DNA of 52,782 bases from JBDTDV01 sp039922875 (GTDB taxonomy: Bacteria; Actinomycetota; Actinomycetes; Actinomycetales; Microbacteriaceae). The notes under the pieces were generated by a model. It was not told the DNA's origin. It searched no databases and saw only the letters and a program-made list of their open reading frames with translations. The position numbers and the translations under genes were made by a program. The stretch is taken from contig JBDTDV010000070.1 in assembly GCA_039922875.1 (NCBI GenBank), positions 1-52,782 on the forward strand, read 5' to 3'. Below, piece by piece: positions 48,098-52,782 of the stretch (position 1 is the stretch's first letter; each line of letters starts with the position of its first letter).

Positions 48098-49185
48098 GAG
48101 CCGACCAGCCGCACGGCGCCGCCGACGACTCCCTTGGCGCCCTGCACGAAACCGGAGACGTCCCGCGGCGCCGAAGACACCAGCCCCGCGCCCCAAGCCG
48201 AGATCCCGTCGGCCGCGAGGGTTGCGATCACCCGATCGGCAGCATCCGGAGCCACGATCGCAAACATGCCGATGCCGAGGTTCCAGGTGCCCTCGACGCT
48301 TTCCAGTGTCGAGTCGGCCAGGTCGCTGAGCACCCGGAACACGGCAGCGGGCGACCACATCGAGCGTTCGATCTCGACCCACGAGCCGACCGGCAACACC
48401 CGGGCGAGGTTGGCCGCGATCCCCCCGCCGGTGACGTGGCTGAACGCGTGAACGGATGCCGCCAGCGCCGGGTCAGCGAGCATCCTCAGTACCGGGGCGG
48501 TATAGAGCCGGGTCGGTTCCAGCAGAACCTCTCCGACCACCCCGCCAAGATCGTCGAGCCGATCACGATAGCCGATTCCGGCCCCGCGAAGAACGCTGCG
48601 CACCAGCGAGAACCCGTTGGCGTGCAGGCCGGAGGAGGCCAGCGCGACCACGACATCGCCGTGCATGACCCGATCGACGCCGAGGGCGGCATCCGCTTCG
48701 ACCACACCCACGGCGGCGCCGGCGACATCGTAGTCATCGGGTCCGAGCAGCCCGGGGTGCTCCGCGGTCTCGCCGCCGACCAGCGCGGTGCCGGTGGCGG
48801 AGCAGGCGGTGGCGATCCCGGCGACGATCGTCGCGATCCGCTCCGGCAGGACCGCCCCGCAGGCGATGTAGTCGGTCATGAACAGCGGTTTGGCGCCAAC
48901 CACCACGATGTCATCGACAACCATCCCGACCAGGTCCTGGCCGATCGTGTCGTGCTTGTCGATGGCCTGGGCGATCGCAACCTTCGTCCCCACGCCGTCG
49001 GTCGAGGTCGCCAGCAATGGTGTGGTGAACGACTTCAGGGCGGATGCGTCGAACAGCCCCGCGAAACCGCCGAACCCGCCGAGCACCTCGGGTCCGTGTG
49101 TCGCCGAGACGGCCGCCTTCATCAGTTCGACGGCCCGGTCGCCCGCCCGGGTGTCGACGCCGGCCGCGGCGTAGGGGTCAGTCAT
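48085..49185 (-). CDS. purM: Phosphoribosylformylglycinamidine cyclo-ligase
   Basis: Purine synthesis enzyme that closes the imidazole ring to give AIR, using ATP. The 366 residues start with YAAAGVDTRAGDRAVELMK and include LLATSTDGVGTK, DIVVVGAKPLFMTDY, LVGGETAEHPG and FSHVTGGGIAANL, all diagnostic. It lies 40 bases after purF in the same direction; a purF-purM operon is usual in Actinobacteria. Confidence 0.96.
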   Translation of the reverse strand: MTDPYAAAGVDTRAGDRAVELMKAAVSATHGPEVLGGFGGFAGLFDASALKSFTTPLLATSTDGVGTKVAIAQAIDKHDTIGQDLVGMVVDDIVVVGAKPLFMTDYIACGAVLPERIATIVAGIATACSATGTALVGGETAEHPGLLGPDDYDVAGAAVGVVEADAALGVDRVMHGDVVVALASSGLHANGFSLVRSVLRGAGIGYRDRLDDLGGVVGEVLLEPTRLYTAPVLRMLADPALAASVHAFSHVTGGGIAANLARVLPVGSWVEIERSMWSPAAVFRVLSDLADSTLESVEGTWNLGIGMFAIVAPDAADRVIATLAADGISAWGAGLVSSAPRDVSGFVQGAKGVVGGAVRLVGSYAD

Positions 49186-49225
49186 CGACGCCCCCGGCTG
49201 AGCCGTGACCCCGTGGATGCGCCGG

Positions 49226-50854
49226 TCACGCGCGATCCCGGCCGTGAGACCGCGCGGCGGCGGTCCCCATCACGGACTCGAGTTCGGCGTCCGGGCCCGG
49301 ATTACAGGCTGCCGGCGAGAGCACTGCAGAGGCACCCGCCTGGTCGGTCGAACCCCCTTCGAGGCCATCATTGAGCCCGTCGTCGAACAACGTGGGTGTG
49401 CGCTCGAGCAGATTCTTACCCAGATGGTGTGCCTCGGGCAGCGGGATCGGGTATACCCCGGTGAAGCAGGCGGTGCACAGCGACGAGCGCGGCTGTTCGG
49501 TGGATTCGACCATGCCGCTCTCCGACAGATAGCCCAGCGAGTCGGCGCCAATGGACTGCCGCACCTCGTCGATGCTCAGGCCGGTGGCGATCAATTCGGC
49601 GCGCGAGGCGAAGTCGATGCCGTAAAAGCACGGCCAGGTGATCGGCGGGCTGGAGATCCGCACGTGCACCTCCGCGGCACCGGCCTCGCGCAGCATCGCG
49701 ACCAGGGCGCGCTGAGTATTGCCGCGCACGATCGAGTCGTCCACAACAACCAGGCGCTTGCCCTTGATCACCTCCCGCAGCGGGTTGAGCTTCAGCTTGA
49801 TGCCCCGTTGCCGGATCGTTTGCGAGGGCTGGATGAAGGTGCGGCCGACATAAGCGTTCTTGACCAGTCCCTGGCCGTACGGGATGCCGGATTCCTCCGC
49901 ATAGCCGATCGCGGCCGGGGTGCCGGATTCCGGTGTCGGAATCACCAGGTCGGCCTCGACGGCATGTTCCCGAGCCAGCCGGCGGCCCATTTCCACCCGA
50001 GCCGAGTGCACGCTGCGACCGGCGATGCTGGTGTCCGGACGGGCGAGATAGACGTACTCGAATACGCATCCGGCCCGGTTGACCTCGGCGAATCGCTGCG
50101 AGCGCAGGCCGTTCTCGTCGATCGCGATCAACTCGCCCGGCTCGACCTCGCGGATCACGCTGGCGCCGACGATGTCCAGTGCCGCGGTTTCGGATGCCAC
50201 CACCCAGCCGCGGTCCAGGCGCCCGAGTACCAGGGGCCGAACGCCCTGCGGGTCGCGAGCCGCGTACAGGGTCGTTTCATCCATGAAAACCAGGCTGAAC
50301 GCGCCGCGCAGCCGTGCCAGCACCTCGGCTGCGGTCGCCTCCAACGTGTGATCCAGATCGCCGGTCAGCAAGGCGGTGATCACCGCGGTGTCGGTGGTGT
50401 TGCCGCGGGAGAGCTCGCCATCGGTTTCCGGATACCGCTCGGAGACCAGGCGCAGCAACTCGGCGGTGTTGGTGAGGTTGCCGTTGTGCCCGAGCGCGAC
50501 GGTGCCGGTGGCGGTACGGCCGAGGGTGGGCTGGGCATTCTGCCAGCTGGAGGCACCGGTGGTCGAATACCGGGTGTGTCCGACGGCGATGTGCCCGGTC
50601 AGAGTGTTCAGCGCAGCCTCGTTGAAGACCTGTGACACCAGGCCCATGTCCTTGTAGATCAGGATCTTGGTGCCATCACTGGTGGCGATGCCGGCCGATT
50701 CCTGCCCACGGTGCTGCAATGCGTACAGCCCGAAGAAGCTGAGCTTGGCGACCTCCTCGCCGGGCGCCCAGACACCGAACACGCCGCAGGCATCCTGCGG
50801 GCCTTTCTCGCCGTACAGTAGGTCGTGATTGAGCAGACCGTCGCCACCGACCAA
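49226..50854 (-). CDS. purF: Amidophosphoribosyltransferase
   Basis: First committed enzyme of purine synthesis, making 5-phosphoribosylamine from PRPP and glutamine. The catalytic N-terminal cysteine is Cys23 after a short propeptide (GPQDACGVFGVW). The PRPP site is VVVDDSIVRGNT, and late cysteines (CTACFTG and others) fit the [4Fe-4S] form. The start appears to be TTG 50854: AAGGGGA lies eight bases before it and no ATG/GTG is available before the propeptide. The C-terminal 45 residues, after about LFDDGLN, are low-complexity and vary in relatives. Purine demand links it to the one-carbon units produced nearby only in a general way. Confidence 0.95.
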   Translation of the reverse strand: MVGGDGLLNHDLLYGEKGPQDACGVFGVWAPGEEVAKLSFFGLYALQHRGQESAGIATSDGTKILIYKDMGLVSQVFNEAALNTLTGHIAVGHTRYSTTGASSWQNAQPTLGRTATGTVALGHNGNLTNTAELLRLVSERYPETDGELSRGNTTDTAVITALLTGDLDHTLEATAAEVLARLRGAFSLVFMDETTLYAARDPQGVRPLVLGRLDRGWVVASETAALDIVGASVIREVEPGELIAIDENGLRSQRFAEVNRAGCVFEYVYLARPDTSIAGRSVHSARVEMGRRLAREHAVEADLVIPTPESGTPAAIGYAEESGIPYGQGLVKNAYVGRTFIQPSQTIRQRGIKLKLNPLREVIKGKRLVVVDDSIVRGNTQRALVAMLREAGAAEVHVRISSPPITWPCFYGIDFASRAELIATGLSIDEVRQSIGADSLGYLSESGMVESTEQPRSSLCTACFTGVYPIPLPEAHHLGKNLLERTPTLFDDGLNDGLEGGSTDQAGASAVLSPAACNPGPDAELESVMGTAAARSHGRDRA

Positions 50855-50869
50855 GCCGATTCCCCTTAA

Positions 50870-51271
50870 CTAATTGGTGGGATTGTGGGCGGATGCCTCG
50901 CCCGCCTCGGCAGAATCGCCGCGACTGGCGCGCACCTCCAGTCTATCGGCCACAACCTTCTGGCCCTTGCGCCGGCCGGATCTTTCCACCATGAGCGCCA
51001 CGATCGAGCCGAAAGCGATGCCGACGACGACCCCGATCAGCAACAGGAAGCCGAAGACCTGCATTCGGCTGAAACTCTGCTGCGCCGGGAACGTCACGGT
51101 CAGAATGAGGGCGATCACCGCGAAGACGACCGCGCCGGCGAACATGAACCGGAAGTATCGCGGCGAGCGCCGCACCAGCACCGACTCCGGCGTGATGGTC
51201 GCCGCCTCGGCTGTGTCGGACGGGGTCGGGTCGGGCTCTGCTGTTTCGGACTCGTCCTGGTTCTGGTCCAT
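50870..51271 (-). CDS. Small membrane protein of unknown function
   Basis: Protein of 133 residues with an acidic N-terminus (MDQNQDESETAEP), a basic stretch (VLVRRSPRYFRF), then two membrane helices (FMFAGAVVFAVIALILTVTF and FGFLLLIGVVVGIAFGSIVA) and a charged cytosolic tail. Small two-helix proteins of this kind recur beside purF in Actinobacteria, sometimes mislabelled as potassium transport proteins. ATG 51271 is taken as start; GTG 51286 would add five residues. It ends 15 bases before purF starts, so they may be cotranscribed. Confidence 0.7.
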   Translation of the reverse strand: MDQNQDESETAEPDPTPSDTAEAATITPESVLVRRSPRYFRFMFAGAVVFAVIALILTVTFPAQQSFSRMQVFGFLLLIGVVVGIAFGSIVALMVERSGRRKGQKVVADRLEVRASRGDSAEAGEASAHNPTN

Positions 51272-51328
51272 AGCGTCTATTGTCACCTATCGCTGCTGGC
51301 ATCGTGCCGGGTGCCCAGCGGGAGCCGA

Positions 51329-51682
51329 TCACACGATCGGCAACTGCGCAGAGAGGTCGGCACGCTGGCCGGACGCGTGCACGGCCGCGGATGCCACGGC
51401 CTCAGCCCACTGGAGACGCCCGGAAGCCAGATCCAGCCAGGTCGCGGCATCCATCTCGACCACGTTTGGCGGCGTGCCGCGAGTATGCCTGGGCCCGGCG
51501 ATGCACTGCACCGCGCCGAACGGCGGAACTCGCACCTCGAGGGTGTTGCCCTCGGCGCGCTCGGCAAGCAATTGCAGCAGATAACGGACCGCCATCGCGG
51601 TCGTCTCCCGGTCGACGGGTGCCGCGAGCGCGGCGCGTACCGCCGCGCTGCCTACCGCCTCGGCGATCCGTGCCCGTCCCAC
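51329..51682 (-). CDS. Sterol carrier (SCP2-like) family protein
   Basis: Protein of 117 residues, GTG start. The segment LLAERAEGNTLEVRVPPFGAVQCIAG, then HTRGTPPNVVEMDAATWLDLASGRL, is the SCP2-fold pattern found in actinobacterial proteins encoded between purF and purD. The family makes a hydrophobic cavity, but the ligand and role are unknown. Neighbour order (purD, this gene, membrane protein, purF, purM) supports its being vertically inherited core DNA. Confidence 0.8.
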   Translation of the reverse strand: MGRARIAEAVGSAAVRAALAAPVDRETTAMAVRYLLQLLAERAEGNTLEVRVPPFGAVQCIAGPRHTRGTPPNVVEMDAATWLDLASGRLQWAEAVASAAVHASGQRADLSAQLPIV

Positions 51683-51775
51683 CGCTCCATTTTGTCATGC
51701 GCCCCGCACCGCGCCCGCCGTCGCACGCCACGGCGAGGGAGGCGAACGAGGCGAGCGGCGAGCGCCAGCCCCGCA

Positions 51776-51846
51776 AACCAGCCCCGCGAACTAGCCCGGC
51801 AAACTGGCCCCGCTAACTAGCCCGGCAAACTAGCCCGCAAACTAGC
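51776..51846. repeat. Thirteen-base tandem repeats upstream of purD
   Basis: Five and a half head-to-tail copies of a unit like AACTAGCCCGGCA: units begin at 51776, 51789, 51802, 51815, 51828 (12 bases) and 51840 (partial). Units 2 and 4 are identical. They end eight bases before the purD start codon. No gene lies in the 172-base gap. Confidence 0.85.
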
Positions 51847-51854
51847 ATTGAGGG

Positions 51855-52782
51855 GTGAAGATTCTGATCCTCGGCTCGGGCGCGCGCGAACATGCCATCG
51901 TCACCTCGCTGCGGAGTGAGAGCGCGGCTCACGAAATCATCGTCGCGCCGGGCAATGCCGGAATCGCCGCCGACGCCGCCGTCTCTGCCCTCGATATCCT
52001 CGACCAGGATGCCGTCACCAACTTCGCGATCGAGCACGACGTCGAGCTCGTCGTGATCGGCCCGGAGGCGCCACTGGTTGCCGGCGTCGCCGATGCGCTG
52101 CGCACCCGCGGCATCCCGGTGTTTGGCCCGAGCCAGGCGGCTGCGCAACTGGAGGGGTCCAAAACCTTCGCCAAGCGAATCATGGAAGAAGCCGGAGTGC
52201 CCACCGGACGCGCGGTGCTGGCATCCGCACTGCCGGATGTCGAGACCGCGCTGGACTCCTTCGGCGCCCCCTATGTCGTGAAGGCCGACGGTCTGGCGGG
52301 CGGAAAGGGTGTGCTGGTCACCCAGGATCGCGGCGCGGCGCTGGCCCACGCCGAACGCTGGCTGGTGCGCGGCAACGTCCTGGTCGAGGAGTGCCTCACC
52401 GGCCAAGAGGTCTCGCTGTTCCTGCTCAGCGACGGGCATACCGTGCTGCCGCTGGAACCGGCACAGGACTTCAAGCGCCTCGGCGATGGCGACACCGGCC
52501 CGAACACCGGCGGCATGGGTGCGTACTCCCCGCTTCCCTGGTTGCCGAGCGGCTTCGTCGACGAGGTTATCGAGACCGTAGCGGTGCCGACCGTGCGCCA
52601 GCTCGCCCGCGAGCAGACCCCGTTCATCGGGTTGCTGTACTGCGGGCTGATCCTGACCGCATCGGGTATTCGGGTGATCGAGTTCAACGCGCGCTTCGGA
52701 GACCCGGAGACCCAGGTCGTGCTGCCGCGGCTGGCCACACCGTTATCCGGCTTGATGTTATCCGCCGCCACCGGCACCCTGG
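51855..52782 (+). CDS. purD: Phosphoribosylamine-glycine ligase, 3' end missing
   Basis: Second purine synthesis enzyme, joining glycine to phosphoribosylamine (GAR synthetase). The frame is open to the window end, with about 309 of about 420 residues. The start VKILILGSGAREHAI is the family N-terminus, and the ATP-grasp blocks VKADGLAGGKGVLV, EECLTGQEVSLFLLSDG, PNTGGMGAYSP and IEFNARFGDPETQ are present. GTG 51855 is used; GAGGG touches the start codon, too close for a normal ribosome site. TAGCAT (51843-51848), in the last repeat unit, could be a -10 box giving a leaderless message. Confidence 0.95.
   Translation, partial: MKILILGSGAREHAIVTSLRSESAAHEIIVAPGNAGIAADAAVSALDILDQDAVTNFAIEHDVELVVIGPEAPLVAGVADALRTRGIPVFGPSQAAAQLEGSKTFAKRIMEEAGVPTGRAVLASALPDVETALDSFGAPYVVKADGLAGGKGVLVTQDRGAALAHAERWLVRGNVLVEECLTGQEVSLFLLSDGHTVLPLEPAQDFKRLGDGDTGPNTGGMGAYSPLPWLPSGFVDEVIETVAVPTVRQLAREQTPFIGLLYCGLILTASGIRVIEFNARFGDPETQVVLPRLATPLSGLMLSAATGTL

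Noticed and set aside
47320..49374. 684-residue open frame on the plus strand
   Set aside because: Runs in another frame through the second EamA gene and antisense to purM; low-complexity Arg/Gly/Ala composition.
51776..51846. Possible origin iterons or CRISPR-like repeats before purD
   Set aside because: Units are 12-13 bases, head to tail, with no DnaA boxes, replication gene or spacers.

Overview
The window is GC-rich DNA with dense, often overlapping genes, frequent GTG/TTG starts and actinobacterial marker families (DUF3073, actinobacterial purF/purM/SCP2/purD block, CGNR protein, heterotetrameric sarcosine oxidase). It looks chromosomal, from a soil or plant type Actinomycete, most likely Microbacteriaceae/Micrococcales. 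No rRNA, tRNA, CRISPR array, phage or intact insertion sequence was recognised.

Layout. (1) 1-7347: histidine utilisation: hutH (5' end cut off by the window), hutU, an M20 amidohydrolase, hutF and hutI in a tightly overlapped operon, with hutD convergent to it. (2) 7348-7828: a scar made of two dead gene ends, a YoeB-like toxin tail and a diverged second hutI tail. (3) 7829-13563: MgtC-like protein, an RND transporter with an IclR regulator, an SMR pump and a TetR regulator. (4) 13678-36262: catabolism of quaternary amines: Rieske ferredoxin, ferredoxin reductase and Rieske oxygenase (probable glycine betaine demethylase); IclR regulator; BetA-type choline dehydrogenase; betaine aldehyde dehydrogenase; ProV/fused ProW/ProX uptake system; dimethylglycine oxidase; and on the minus strand glyA-soxBDAG-sdaA-purU. 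(5) 36364-42858: MocR regulator with divergent YczE-like membrane protein, DUF4097-PadR pair, APC permease, DUF3073. (6) 42873-48097: accessory genes (MDMPI-fold protein, cupin lipoprotein, nadE, CGNR protein, two tandem EamA transporters). (7) 48085-52782: purM, purF, a small membrane protein, an SCP2-like protein and purD (3' end cut off).

How the genes work together. Choline is oxidised to betaine aldehyde (BetA) and glycine betaine (BetB); external betaine enters through ProVWX. The Rieske system is inferred to remove the first methyl group as formaldehyde. Dimethylglycine oxidase and SoxBDAG remove the next two, passing them to tetrahydrofolate. GlyA joins glycine with methylene-THF to make serine, SdaA turns serine into pyruvate, and PurU frees THF as formate. 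The hut operon makes glutamate from histidine by the HutF (deiminase) route, but no HutG deformylase is seen; the M20 hydrolase between hutU and hutF is the best candidate for that step.

The most interesting points are the BphA4-type electron chain of the presumed betaine demethylase, the M20 replacement for HutG, the two-gene scar beside hutD, the duplicated CGNR/EamA module with one CGNR copy dead, paired palindromes at the glyA promoter, and a long inverted repeat that forms the 3' end of the yczE-like gene. All functional calls are by reading the translated sequence against remembered family features; no database search was run.
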